The notes under the pieces are model-generated. The model was not told the origin of the DNA. It ran no database searches and saw nothing but the letters and a program-made list of their open reading frames with translations. A DNA stretch of 64,000 nt, taken from contig VZSF01002930.1 in the NCBI GenBank assembly GCA_013398295.1, positions 491,138 to 555,137 on the forward strand, in the 5' to 3' direction. A program made the translations under genes and the position numbers. Within the stretch, counting starts at the first letter, position 1. Each line of letters opens with the position of its first letter. Origin of the DNA: Chionis minor (taxonomy: Eukaryota > Chordata > Aves > Charadriiformes > Chionididae). Below, piece by piece: positions 1 to 12,908 of the stretch.

Positions 1-877
1 ACTCCAATGTCTGCTTTTGATATCTGAGTGTACTTGAGAGCCACTGAATTTTTCCACTTCTAAGCCATGAGTTTCCCACAATTGGTAACTGTCATGTGCT
101 TGTCTGGGGCAAGAGGAATACGCAGGTGAGGCATGAGTTCAGTGGGGCAGCAGCAGCTTACAACATATAGGGTAGCTGAGATTTTGAGCAGGGTTTGGAA
201 CTATCATACAGCCCTGAGGCTGTGATAAATAAAGTAGAGCCATGTCCCAGTCTCCAAAACTTGCTGGGATGGCTTGAGGCTCAGTGCAGACTTGCTGTCA
301 AAGCCCTTACCTAGTTTTTCAGGCAGATTTGGCAGCAAAGTGAACACAGTGAGGTCTGTGCTCCCATAGCTATATTCCTCTCAGCATTCACCACTCCTAT
401 TTGAAAGTTAGGGTGGGCATGTGATAGGTAATGACAGTTTCTCAGCTGCCTCAGGCTAAAAAGGGGAGAACAACAGGCAGACATCACAGGTAGGACGACA
501 CCTGTATTTGGGCCCTGTACCTGCAGGATCCAAGCCTGAAAATGCATACGCCACAATTGGGCGTCCTTCTTACTCAGGGCTGGGGAACTGTAAGTGCCAG
601 GGGCACAGATTGAGAGGCATACCCAGAGGAAATACACTGCTCTGCAAAAAAACCCTAGAAAAACAGTGTCCCGAAGACTTGCTGTGACAGCTCTACTTCC
701 CGAGACTGGGGCAACTGGTATCCATGTCTGCATCCCATAATATAATGAAATCTAAGCTGCTGCTTTCTAGCTGTAGCACTGTCTGGCCCAGAACTGCACA
801 GAAAATGTGAGATAAGATGGAAGAGTTCATACCAGACATCTAGTGATAACTTTCCTTGCCCTGACTTCCTCTGCAAT

Positions 878-910
878 TCAGAGCAGCAACTGCAACTCAG
901 AGCAGCAACT
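878..910 (+). repeat. Short imperfect tandem duplication
   Basis: The 14-mer TCAGAGCAGCAACT occurs at 878-891 and again at 897-910, an offset of 19 bp. It is a simple two-copy tandem duplication with no evident function. Confidence 0.7.
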
Positions 911-987
911 TAGGAATCAAATCTATAACCAAATAATAACCTGCAGATGACAACTGAAAAAAACATAACTGGTTTGGTATGCTCATC

Positions 988-991
<4 letters not shown>

Positions 992-1020
<29 letters not shown>

Positions 1021-1032
1021 GAGAGAGAGAGA
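992..1032 (+). repeat. Poly-A tract followed by (GA)n
   Basis: A run of 27 A residues (992-1018) is followed directly by about seven GA dinucleotides (1019-1032). This could be a microsatellite or an old A-tail that expanded. No retrocopy is recognisable upstream, so I call it a simple repeat. Confidence 0.9.
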
Positions 1033-4000
1033 TCTTACCCAAGCCCACTGCTTAGCATTAAATTTTCCTCTATTCCCACCCTATTCGTCCATTCCAAAAG
1101 TTGCTACAGTGTAACCTCTCCTATCCTCCTATCCTCTTACTGGAGAGTAAGGAGATGTATTGATACATTTCAAGGGAGATGTTTTGGTGTCCTTTAATGA
1201 GAGGCACTAACTTAAGAATAGCAATGGTAGAAGAGTAAGACTGTTGAAATAAGATGTGAATTTACATTAATTTGAATTACATTGGACTATCTTAAAAACA
1301 TTGTGATGCAAATCTGAGATTTCACTTCTCTGTTTATCTAATGATCACATTTATCCTGGCACATTCTGAACTCGTGCATTTCAGAACAGGTAGAAACCAC
1401 ATCTTTTTCCCAGCTGATGACATCACGTTGAAGTAACTTGACATAACATACTGTAAGAAAACATACATCAAATGCACTAGGAGTCATTTGATAGAAGCAC
1501 CTGAAGGATCAAGGGCAGAAAGGACTTACCTATGAAGGTACCTGAATAATGTTATTAATAATAATGAGGAAGCACAATGAGACTGAATGGTAGAAAGAGG
1601 GACTATGTAAACATAGTGAAGGAAAATAAGGAATCAGAAAATATTACATAGGTTATTTATAATGAATTTCCATATGAATGAAATCTTCCTGCTTAGTATT
1701 AATCAGTGTATGTGCTTGCCTCCAGAGAGATTTACTAAAAATGTTGCAGAAAAATTAAAGGAAAAGAATGAAAATATTTGAGATATATGAACGGGACATT
1801 CCAAAGCGGCATGGACTCAGCCAAATAAATGTGGTCTTTTCTATTTCTGTCATTCATAGTCCAGATTGACAGACATGGACTTGTGCTTACCTCTTTCTTT
1901 CTCACCATGACAATAATTTTTATTTCTTTCCTACCACTCCTTTCTTGTAGACTACTTCATCTCCCCAGATATTATCTCTAGTGATATGTCTCTTAGGCTT
2001 CTTTTTCTCTTACATCTATGTTCCTTGTGTTAAAAAAAGTATTACTGCACTTTTGACACTAGTTTTATGATTATTGTTCACTGGGATCTTTTATGAGGCA
2101 ACAGACTGTATAAGAATTTATGCATTTTGATGCACTTTTCACTAGAAAGCCATGGTGTCCTCAACATGCGAATATGCCCATGATATGGAGATGTGTACTG
2201 TACATTTTAAGGAAGTCTTTTCCTGTCTTCTAATACCTTTCTACAGTTTCCTCTCTCTAGGCAGCAGAACTACAGTTTTATCCTTTCTACACCTGTTTTC
2301 ACTATCCTTTTTGTCCTTTTGCTTTCCCCACTTCTTTCTTCCAGTTTGTTTTTGCCTTCTGCAGTACTACTGAGTGGAGTGCAGTGCATTGCATCATTTA
2401 GCCAAAAACCAGTTTCAGATGACAGTGGTGATTAAAGTCAAACAGTGTGCTTGCTCTTGTTTCCAGGAAGAATATGTGATGACACCTGTACTCAAGGAAC
2501 ATGTTATTTTCCCACTGCAGCCCACACAATGAGCTATCATGGGAGGAATGTCAGAAGGAAGGCTAGAAGGTGTCCTTGAGCTTCTTCACCAGGCAGTTGT
2601 TACTATCTTCCTGTGAAAAGCCATTTCTTAACTCCTTATCTATTTGAGCACAGGCTATAATGATTTCTTTTCAGCTGGCTTTCTGACCCTGTGCTGTGGT
2701 TGGTCCTTTTTCTCTCTGCTTAGATCATATAAATTGCTTCTACCAGTGAAACACATCTTGTTTACCTGCTTCACATTTCCTTGCCCCAGACTCCGATTGT
2801 AAATGATATCTGATTAGCAGTGATTGTCATATGCCTAATATTTTCTCCTTTTATTCTCACCTGAAAAAGTTCTGTGGGAGTGAATTGTTGAAGAGATAGC
2901 TTTAGCGTGTTCTGAAGTTCATGCACACCACAGATTTACAGTGAAATCCTCAAAATCTCAAAGCAGATTTAAAATCTCCCCCAAAATATTTAACTATTTG
3001 GCAAAGGAGGAAGTATGTAAGTGGCCTTTGTGTATGTATTTGCAGGAATATAAAACATTTATGAATTTCAACATATATTAAAACATTAGGAAGAGGCAAA
3101 AATAAATCTAAGAAAAATCATACTGTCTTTAGTAAGTGAAATATACTTGCTTTTCTTTATAAACTCTGACAAGATCTTTTCAAGCTGATGATGTTATTCT
3201 GTCTGGTAGAATGTGGGTGAAAGATTATAGTGTTTTAGACAGGATTTAGGTTGTCTTCTGACTTAATCTTAACCTGTTTAGAACCTCAAAGTTTCAAAGA
3301 CTCCAAGAAAAAACACGTCCTGTACTATTGGCGGAAAAAAACCCACTGAATTCTTTCAAAGCCCAGAATATTCAATGTTTCTCAGTTCTTTCTATTTATT
3401 ACTTGTCCTTTAACATACATTTTTGAAAATAATGGATGAGATGTTGTTATTGGACCACAGCTTAGTAGTCACAGTTTATGGTTTCCTGCAGTAAGAAAAA
3501 AAAAGTATTGTTTTGTATAAAGAGACACTATTTCAAGAAGGCTAAAATGTGTTGCTGGGCAAAGAATTCTTATTCAGAAGCTTTTACTGAGTTTTTATGA
3601 AATGGCAGATCTTACTTTTCATAAAGAAAATGACAACCTTAATTGTTTGCTTTGATGTTAGAGCCACGAGGAATTGATGACAGTGCTGGGAATACAGTAT
3701 TAAATAGAAGGTATTACTTGGCTTCTTCAGGCAGTTTGAGGAGTAAGCCTCAGCAGAATAGTGCAACAGGCACCAGACTCCTACAGTATGATCATCTTCC
3801 TAAATTTGTTTGCAATTTTAATCAAAACCAGTGGTGTCTCTATGGCTGTAAAAGTGGGGTCAGATTAGGTCTCATTGCAAGAATCCACAAAATGGTTTTA
3901 TATTCCCTCTCTTAATGCACTACCTTAATGCCTTATATTTCTGAAGCACAAACTTGTCAGGTTGCTGAACTATACAAAGAAAAATCTTACATGAGCTTTT

Positions 4001-4528
4001 ATTCATTTGGGTTAACTTCTTATTGCAATAACATGAAACAAATGAAGGATTGATAGGAATACAAAAGGCTTTTTTAATGAACTGTCTCAACTTAGTGCAA
4101 TCTAGACCTTCAGGCTACTGACATACAAATCCTTTTTATATTGTCTGAACACTTAGAGTGGATTTGTGACTGATAACTGACTGCTATGGATTAATGTGAT
4201 CAGAGTCAGGTTTTATGGTTGAGAAGTTCCTTATGTCACCACACCCATTCCACTTGTCTTTGCTGTTTTTAACTTTCAAGTCACAGGAAAAGTTGACATC
4301 CTTTGTGTACCAAATGTCAATGCACATACCTGATCTCTTATGATGCCAAAATAACATATTTTCTCTGATTTTCTTGTTTACTGAGATTTAATTAATCAAA
4401 CTAGTTAATTTGCCTTTAGCCCTTTTGTCTTAATCGGTGGCATACTGCAATCTAAATTGGGAAAGATAAGTTCCCTGTTTGGTTTGGGGTTTTTTTTCTG
4501 ACTGGAGCTTGGAAGTCATTCCTAGAAC

Positions 4529-4877
4529 TATAGAATCATAGAATGTTTAGGTTGGAAGGGACCTTAAAGATCATATAGTTCTAACCCCTTTGCCATGGGC
4601 AAGGACACCTCCCACTAGACCGGGTTGCTCAAAGACCCATCCAACCTGGCCTTGAACTATTCCAGGGATGGGGCCTCCACAACTTCCCTGGGCAACCTGT
4701 TCCAGTGCCTCACCCCCTACCCTCTCAGCTAAATCTACCCTCTTCCAGTTTGAAGCCATTACCCCTCATCCTATCACTACATGCCCTTGTGAAAAGCCTC
4801 TATCCAGCTTTCTTGCAGGTGCCCTTCAGATACTGGAAAGTTGCCATAAGGTCTCCCCTTATATTCTTGTTTAGAAT
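4529..4877 (-). mobile_element. CR1 LINE, 5'-truncated 3' end
   Basis: Read on the minus strand, the sequence ends in ATTCTATGATTCTAT-type octamers at about 4529-4545, the CR1 3' terminus. Upstream of that is the CR1 3' segment with the AAGGTCCCTTCCAACC motif and a decayed ORF2 C terminus. About 350 bp survive. The similarity fades near 4877, where the usual CR1 sequence for the region before the C terminus is replaced by unrelated DNA. Such 5' truncation is normal for LINE insertion. No intact coding frame remains. Confidence 0.93.
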
Positions 4878-7800
4878 AAAAAGATATCCTCTCTAATTCA
4901 CCTCCAGATATCTCTAGTCACATCTGACGGTGTTATTTTGGAATGCACAGAGATTCAAATATGGTGTTTAATCTGATAATGATAGTACTATTACTTGAGT
5001 GCTCCTGATAGCTATCGCTTCTAAGTCAGGCCTAACACACACTGAGTCTGCAACCATACTGGCTGCTCTGGAAAACTGTAACAAAATAATCAGAACTATT
5101 CAGTGAACAGCAAAATGGCTGTATAACTAAAGTTAACATACAACTTTTCTATTGTTGCAATAAATAATGGAACAAGAAAGAACAAACATCTGTCATGGCT
5201 GATAGAGCTGCATGGCTCTTCATATTTAGGAAGAAATGCATAATCTAACTTTTCAATTCCTTCTGTAGTCAGACTGAAATGGAAGCCACAAAGTACAGAA
5301 AGATAAGATCTTCGTGAAACGCAGATATGCTTCTCTCTAGAGGGGTGACTTTAAACTTCTTCAGCAAGTGCTCAGAACTCTAGAAACAAGGGTCAGACAA
5401 CTAATTTTCATGATCTGTGTTTTGTAGTGAGAATTCGTTTACCAAAATAATTCTAGATGGTTGAACAATGAATCAGTTTGAAGTGTGACTGACAAAGCCA
5501 CAGCTGAATTACTCTAAGTCTGATCTCAGGAACTGAAAATAGGACACTCAGCTGAGGGCAATATAGCTCCTGTCCAAAATAGGATTGATAGGATCCTGGG
5601 TGTACTTCAAGCACAAACCAAAACAACAAACAGAAGCTATGAGATGGCTCCCAATTTATTTGTATTCAATCTATATTAAGTGAAACATGAAAAGAACAGG
5701 AGAAATACATTACCTATATTCTGTGGGATGCGTAGCATCAGGAGCAGGAAAATGTGTTTGTATTAAGAAATTTGTTTGTAGGTGAAATTTTATGCTTAAA
5801 ATACAAGAGACACAAGGTTTCCAAGGGTTGGTTGTTGTTTGTGGTTTTGGGGTTTTTTCATCCTCTTTCTCATCTAATAACATGGCACTTTTTGAGACAA
5901 ATGACCATTTTCTGAAGAAACTACCATCAATGGGCTGCAGTGGTGATTTTTCTTAACATGAGAGCTCCCCACAACACAGTCTGCCACTGGAGTGTCTCTT
6001 TCACAATGCCTTCCCAGGGGATTTAGTCTTGCATTAAAAAGCAGAACTTGAGTTAAATTCACCAATTAAGTATGTAATTAGCAAAGGGATTTTCATTTTC
6101 CTGGCACTTTGAAAGAATGAAAGGAAAATATTTGCCTCCTAGATTTGGATAAATGTTTCTAGCATTGCTTAAATTTTTCTGAGGGACACAGATATTCAAA
6201 CATTATGAGAAGAGAGAGCTTTGTGAAAGCAAAGTGATTTTTTTTGCTTGGAATGTCTAGTGTTCTTTTCAGTGGTACAAATATTGATGTGTACCTGAAA
6301 TGAGTATTTGGTGAAAAGCAAGAACTCATGATCAAAATTCTTAATTCTGGATCTTACTCTTGACTTTAAGTATTTGCTTAAGTTAAACATGCAAGTATGA
6401 ATTCTGAAGACTTAATGCTGGAAATTAAATTTATGCTTAAATTGAGGCATGTATTTTGATTTGTAATTCATTGGTTCTGGGCTGAAGCACCCAGCTTCAT
6501 AAGACAGCATTAATTCCTAAATGTGTCTAAACATCTCTTATCTGTCAACAGAATTTCAGACTATCTGCATTCTACTGAAAATAAATAAATAAAAAGACAA
6601 AAATGCTACCTGAATGTTCAAATCAGTTGAAAAGAAAACTTTGCTTCTGAGCATATAAGTATGCACTCATGACTTCTGGAGCTTTGTTTCTGTATTGCCC
6701 CCTACTTTTGTGTCATTCACCTCCCTTCCTGCAGTCGGGAAAGATTTCTCAGTAGAATGACAAGTAATTGCCATTGTTGATGAGGTGATGTGGTAAGTGA
6801 TTTATATCGCAGGGTAACAAGATGCACATTTCCCATTTTTGAATCCAGAGCCTAATCAGTTTTCATTGATGGATAAATAAAATCTCTAGGCTACTGAAAC
6901 TTCACTTAGAAGAGGGCAGTGATACTTCTGGTCTTAGTGTCAACCTAATGATAGCTTTTTTCAGTGACATTATTAGAAAATAGGAAATACATTTTTTAAA
7001 ATAGGTAATGAAAGGTGTTGTCCTAGGCTCAGGCAACTTTAACATTTGGTTTCACTGTGAGGGAAAACTCGATTGTTTTCTTTTCTTTGTATTGTTGAGG
7101 AATGACATGGTCTCAATTATGCTTTATTTACAAAACTCCATTTCCAGAGATCAAAACTACATTCTGAGAGAAATATGGCTTCAATTTTTTGCTTGGATGG
7201 AGTGGTTCTATCGGCACACAGAATTTCCTATAAAATATATCCTAGAGAGAATATATAAAAAAAAGTTTAATGTTTTTCTAAGTGCTCCATCTGATTGATG
7301 TATTCCCAGCAGAGTGATTTAACTGCTTCATTGCTGGGACTTATATGCTAATTCTGATAGTAGAAATGCTACACATTTGAAAGGCAAAATGGGAAAATTT
7401 ACAGTGAAGGAGCTGACATTTGGTACTGAAAACCAAAGGAAAAATTCTGTCCCCTCCAGAGCCGTTGCCAATTGGACATTTGACAAAGTCAATTGGATAT
7501 TTGACAGGAAAACAGTGAGTAATTCTACATTTTACTGTGTATTGGAGTACGTTGTGTTCATTTTGTTCCTGCAGTATTTGACTATTCATTTCCTCTTTAT
7601 GAAACTGTTTATAACTAATTTGCCTTGAGATTTATATTTTGAGTTGATTAAATCTATTTATTACACACTTTAGGGACTTAATTCAGTCTCCAGATCTGCT
7701 GTAATAGCTCCTTATGGAGTTTTGGGAATCCTCAGATAAATTAAATTGTCCTAGCTCTACTGGCTAAAATGAAAATACGATAATTTACAGCTAAAGATCT

Positions 7801-10800
7801 GTACCCCTTACAATTGTTAACTTTAGCACATGAAGATCAAAATCACTAAGAAAATAGCCATTGCTGTCACAAGTAGATCTGAAATACAAAGCCAGCTGGC
7901 ATCTGCAGTTGTTTAAGGTTATTCGTTTCACATACATTTGTTTAAGACTTTGGAAAGAACAGATTTGGGGAACATATATACATACCATAAAGCCTGAGAA
8001 AGTTATACTAAAGAGCTTAAAGCAATTTGTTAACTATTCAGATTCTTACATGGTGCATTCCTGTCTTCTGTGTCTTCTTTTCCATTAATAATGTAGTTTT
8101 AGCTGATAATGTACTTCTTGACAAAGGACCTTAATTTTATTTTCTGTTCCTTTGTTGTTTCTCATTTTCTTAAAACAGAAGAAATTTGAAATGTAAATAT
8201 GTTAGTTGTTTCTAGTGTATGGAAAACTAGACCAAGTGAGATGAAGTTCATCAAGCATGCAAACATATTCCAGCTTTGAATAAAGTAGAACTTGATTTTA
8301 TGGCATGTAGATTAAATATTGTTTTTCCACCAAAAGCCGTCTGTAAGATTTTCTTTCTATACTTACCTTTCATCACACCAAGCCACAGTATTCCTGGAGA
8401 CCCAGAGACAAAATGAAACTGAGGTCTTGAACATGTGGTTAAACGAGGGCTGGTTTTCTTAGAAATGAAAACCTAATTTTTTGGATCATATATATGTAAT
8501 CTGAAGTAGTAAAGAACAATAATATAGTAATGTTTTTATTTAATATCACAGTGTAAATGGGAAATAGGACATTTTTTGCCTTGTAACAAACTTGTTACAA
8601 AAATCACGGCATTAAAAAATTGAATTAAAATTTTACCTATTTACTTTAGGATTTTACTCTTTATCACCATAGTTTCTGATATATTCACAGGGAAGCAGAA
8701 GGTACAGCAAATTATTTAGAAAAGCAGTTTTTATGACAGACGTGTTATTATACTTGGAAAGTGTATTTTCTGTTGCAAGTTGTGGTGATATGTCACTACA
8801 CGGAGCTTTTTGAGACCTTAGGTGCTATGTTATTCATTGCAGCCCTTCAGAGGTAACTGGCCCCCGAGGCAGGTCTCCGTTCTATGTCATAGCACAATGA
8901 TGTTTTGTAACAAACTGCCTGTGACATAAGCTTTGCTGCCAACCATGTAGCTGATTCAGGCATTACCCTGTTCTGGAGTTTCTTCTGTCCTGCTGGATTT
9001 TGTGTAAGCCTGCCAAGGTTTTGACCTGGTAATGGATAACCTCGCATGTTGGCAGGGGCACTGGTGTTGCCTAGTGTGCTGTTGAACTTCTGATGTGCTG
9101 CGTTATCTCCTTACTGTCCATGTGCTTTGGCTTTTGTTTAGTATGAAGAAGAATGTGCACCAGGGTCTTACACATGTCCTGCCTTTGTCAGACAAGTGCC
9201 TAGGAACCCAGGCTGGGCTGCTGGGAGAAAGACAGCGTCATCTGCCACATGCATGACACAGACCTTGTGAGCTGTGAGAAGGCAATGTGAGGTAAGATGG
9301 ATGAAGAGGCACTGGATCAAGAGGTATGATGGATAGATTACGGTGGGAAAGGGTGAAATGGAATTACATTCTGAGAGGGGTGAGGAGGAAGAATTTGTAG
9401 CTTTATTTCGGAATACAGGACTATTTAAACTATTTTACAGTGAAGATTTCACATGCAGTGAAGATTGATGCAAAATGTTCTTTATCAGAATCCTTTGCTA
9501 AAGCAGTGCTGAAGACTGACTTTCACTCAGCACTTTTAAGGCAACTCATTTGTTGAGTTACAATTATTGGAAAATAATCATAATTATCGCAATCATAATA
9601 ACACCAACAGAAACAAAAATTTAAAATGTTCAAGAAGAATTGAATTCGGAACCCTTTTTGATCATTCCTACTTCCTTTGGCAGAAAGAAAACAGGGAAAA
9701 GAATCAACACTGAAAGATAGATACTTTGGTTGTACATTAAATTAATGTAATTTAATGGGTAACCTAACTAAGGACAGTAACTATAATAATGTCTTTGGTG
9801 TTTCATAAGAAATGTCAGGGGCTGACCCTTGGCCCTAAAGTCAAATAGCACCAATTCTTTTACCTCACACTGTTTAGTTCTTCCCCTCCAAAGCAGATTA
9901 GGCACTTTTTTTTTTTTTTTCTGGACCTTGTATGACATTGTGTGTCCCTAAAGTGCTTTCATTTTCTGTGTGCTTTTTGCATTTGTATTGTCTGAAATAA
10001 TGAGAGGGTTATATAGCTGTTTATTGGAGCGGCATTTGTTCATAGTGTGAAGCATAGCATGTGTCACAAAACTGGGGTGCAGGGAATAGCTGTTTGAAAG
10101 ACAAAGCCTTCCTGGGGTAGTGTTGTCAGGACTTTGGAGAGCAGGAGAACTAAATCTAAAGCACAGCTGTTGGAAAAAGAAAACTTTGTAGGAGCACTTC
10201 CAAAGAGAGACAATATATTAAGTAAAGTGAAAAGGTTGCTCTTGGGCTCTCTTTTGCTTAGCTGTGTGTGCATACCCAATGAGACAATTTTTTAAGTAAA
10301 ACAGTGAGTAGGATTCATTTCACCTAATCAAATATGAAATGGCTCTCTAAACCTGTTATATCACTGGAGGAAAACCTCTTGGAATATATAATCCAAATCA
10401 TCCTAACACACAGAGATAAAATTAGTCAGAAATCATGCCTTAAAATAAGGGTTTCTCTCTGTTGGCTTTCAAATCAGACAGATTTAAAGCTTGGCCTGGG
10501 CAATTATGTTGCAAATGCCTAAAACAAGGTTGGATGCACCTTACTACACAAAAGAAATGTATCAGAAGCTTCCCTTCTGTAGCATCAGTTCACCCTGTTG
10601 TGTGGATTATTTTTCTTCTGTTATATCTTGGCTTGTTAGTACTTCAAGTAGCACACAGAAAAGTGATTACCAGAGAAAATATTAAATGTTAATTTCCATT
10701 TACAGTAGACCACCACTAACTCAAAGAGCACAATTTGAGCATCAGTGGTTGCCTCAGCCCATTGACTTGTTAACTGGTAGGGTCTCCCTGTATTCCAAAC

Positions 10801-12711
10801 AGAGGAGAAAATAAACGAGTAGAAACACCACCCATATAAAAATTATTTAAAATCATCATCTGTGCATCAGTAGCTAAGGGAGAACAGATGAAATTTCTTT
10901 GCTTATTCATAGGCTTCCTGCCCATGAAGAGTGTGAAAACAAACACTGTCAGAAAATTATGGAATATGTAATAATGCATGCAGAAAGATGCAGGATTGGC
11001 TGTTTCAAACCTGGAGATATTATCTTTTATCTCTGACCATTCTATTAAGATATGGAAGTCCTGTCTTCTTATACTGTTATACTACTGCTGCGATTAAGTT
11101 TCGTGTTATTCTGATCCCACAGACATTTATTCCTTGTGATATGCTTCACTTCACAGATGTAAAGTGGTTGGTCTTTTCAGTTAATTCTCTTTAAAGATGA
11201 GTCTTAACCCTTTCTTTATCAGTATATTTAAAAATTACATTGACCACAGTTTACCTTTCTACTTTTTCAGCACACATGTTTTAACTAGATGCTTAAACTG
11301 TAATTAAAGAAATAATTCTGTGGATCATTTACATACAGATAAAGAAATACTCCATAGTACTTTTCAAGATGAGACATTTCAGATATTTATGATTATATTG
11401 TAAGTCAGAATAAGAATGCCTTTTTGCCTTGTTCTGAAACATGAAATACTGGATGCTTATCATGCAGCTTGTGGGATTTTGAACTTATTTGATTTTTTTT
11501 TTTCCGTAAAACCATGTTCATTAACACTGACAGTAGCACAATAAAAATATGTATTTCTGAGTGGCTATCTCCTGTAAAAATTTGAGATTAAATAGAACAT
11601 AAAATCAAAACAAACTGCCCCACATGAATTCCACAGTTTGGAAAGAGAAAAAAAAAGTCTCTGCACATAATTCCTTGCAGATCCCACATTATCATTCACT
11701 GAAGTATTCTATTTCCAGAATTTTATAATTTTGTTCACTGTTAATTAATGCAGTATTGACTAAATATTAGTGTACTTTATATATTCTTGGAAGTCATATG
11801 GTTAATAGAAGTACTCATCTAGAAATTACTTTCAGTCTTTCACAGTACTCATTAAGACATAAAAAGGCTTAGTTTAAATTAGTTTCAGAGATGTTTTAGC
11901 AAAAAGCTACTTAAAATCACTGCAGTTATTAATACAATTTAGATTCTGTGGTGTCATAATATTACATCACTTTATATACATTAAATAAGTTCTATTTATT
12001 CAAAGTAACAATGATATGATTACATCATTCATTTTAAGAAGATAAAAAAGATCAGAAATGGCAACTAATTGAAAAAATTATCAAGTCTTTTTTCTCTTGT
12101 TCATTTTAGAAGTTTAAGATACTTGGTTAAGCCCTGAACCGGCCTGTGAAAGTCTTACTGAAAACAAAGAAAACGGGGCGTTTGTGTTGTCAAGTTCAAG
12201 ACTGCATGGTAAGTTTTTTGGTCAGTGAGAAGATAGTCAGTAGTAGACAAATTAACTGATTATGACTTCTCAAGATCAGCGATTCTCCATACAGAGGAAG
12301 TGCCTGGCCTGCATAAATGAGCATCCCTCCCTGTTGTAAAACTGGGGTTTTCACCAGCATAAGTCTGAAACCTCATTCTCCAGGAAAAGTAATGATAGCA
12401 GTGCATTTACCTTGTCTTTATGTAAACGTACCTTTTCACCCCTGCTCATCAAACCACTGAACAGGTACACAACAGAGATGACCACTACCTAAATGAAGGG
12501 CAATCACTGCGGTACATACAGAGGGAGCATATAGAGTCCTCACTGAGGAAGAAGACTGAAGTACCCACATCTGCCCTTAAGGGATCTGCTCCATTTTAGC
12601 AGCTACCTACCTGCTCTGATGATCTGCTGCCCTCATGCATAATCCTGAAAACTCCCTGAAATGTTTGCATGGTCATACAGTAAAATTTTTTACTGAAAGT
12701 TTTAAGCTTAC
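4878..12711. other. Unique AT-rich DNA, no gene seen
   Basis: Almost 8 kb without a supportable gene. It contains a G/T-rich tract (about 5828-5861), a 15-T run (9906-9920), an imperfect 7-bp-stem hairpin near 8780-8800 and a slightly GC-richer patch at 8820-9250. Open frames such as 7008-7298 (96 codons) and 10064-10279 show no domain, signal peptide or convincing splice context. Intron or intergenic DNA is the likeliest reading. Confidence 0.55.
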
Positions 12712-12908
12712 CATCATAGAATCATAGAACATTTTGGATTGGAAGGGACCCTTAAAGGCCATCTAGTCCAGTCCCACTGCAATGAACAGGGACATCCTCA
12801 ACTAGATCAGCTTGCTCAGAGCCCTGTCCAACCTGACTTTGAATGTTTTCAGGAATGGGGCATACACCACCTCTCTTGGCAACCTGTTTCATTTTTTTTT
12901 CACCACCT

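Larger units (their letters stand above)
1..4528. other. Unique non-coding DNA
   Basis: The first kilobase is somewhat richer in GC than what follows and includes a 140-codon minus-strand open frame (311-733). That frame shows no recognisable domain and no paired splice signals, so I treat it as chance. From about 1 kb to 4.5 kb the DNA is AT-rich with scattered pyrimidine runs. A 90-codon frame at 3643-3915 begins without an ATG and matches no family I know. No RNA gene, promoter or repeat family is apparent apart from the short tracts listed separately. Confidence 0.6.

Noticed and set aside
311..733. 140-codon minus-strand open frame in a GC-richer patch
   Set aside because: The peptide has no recognisable motif and several frames overlap here. 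There are no paired splice sites or promoter features.
3643..3915. 90-codon plus frame with a protein-like start (EPRGIDDSAGN...)
   Set aside because: It follows a possible acceptor (GATGTTAG), but there is no ATG at the frame start, no clear donor and no known homologue that I can name.
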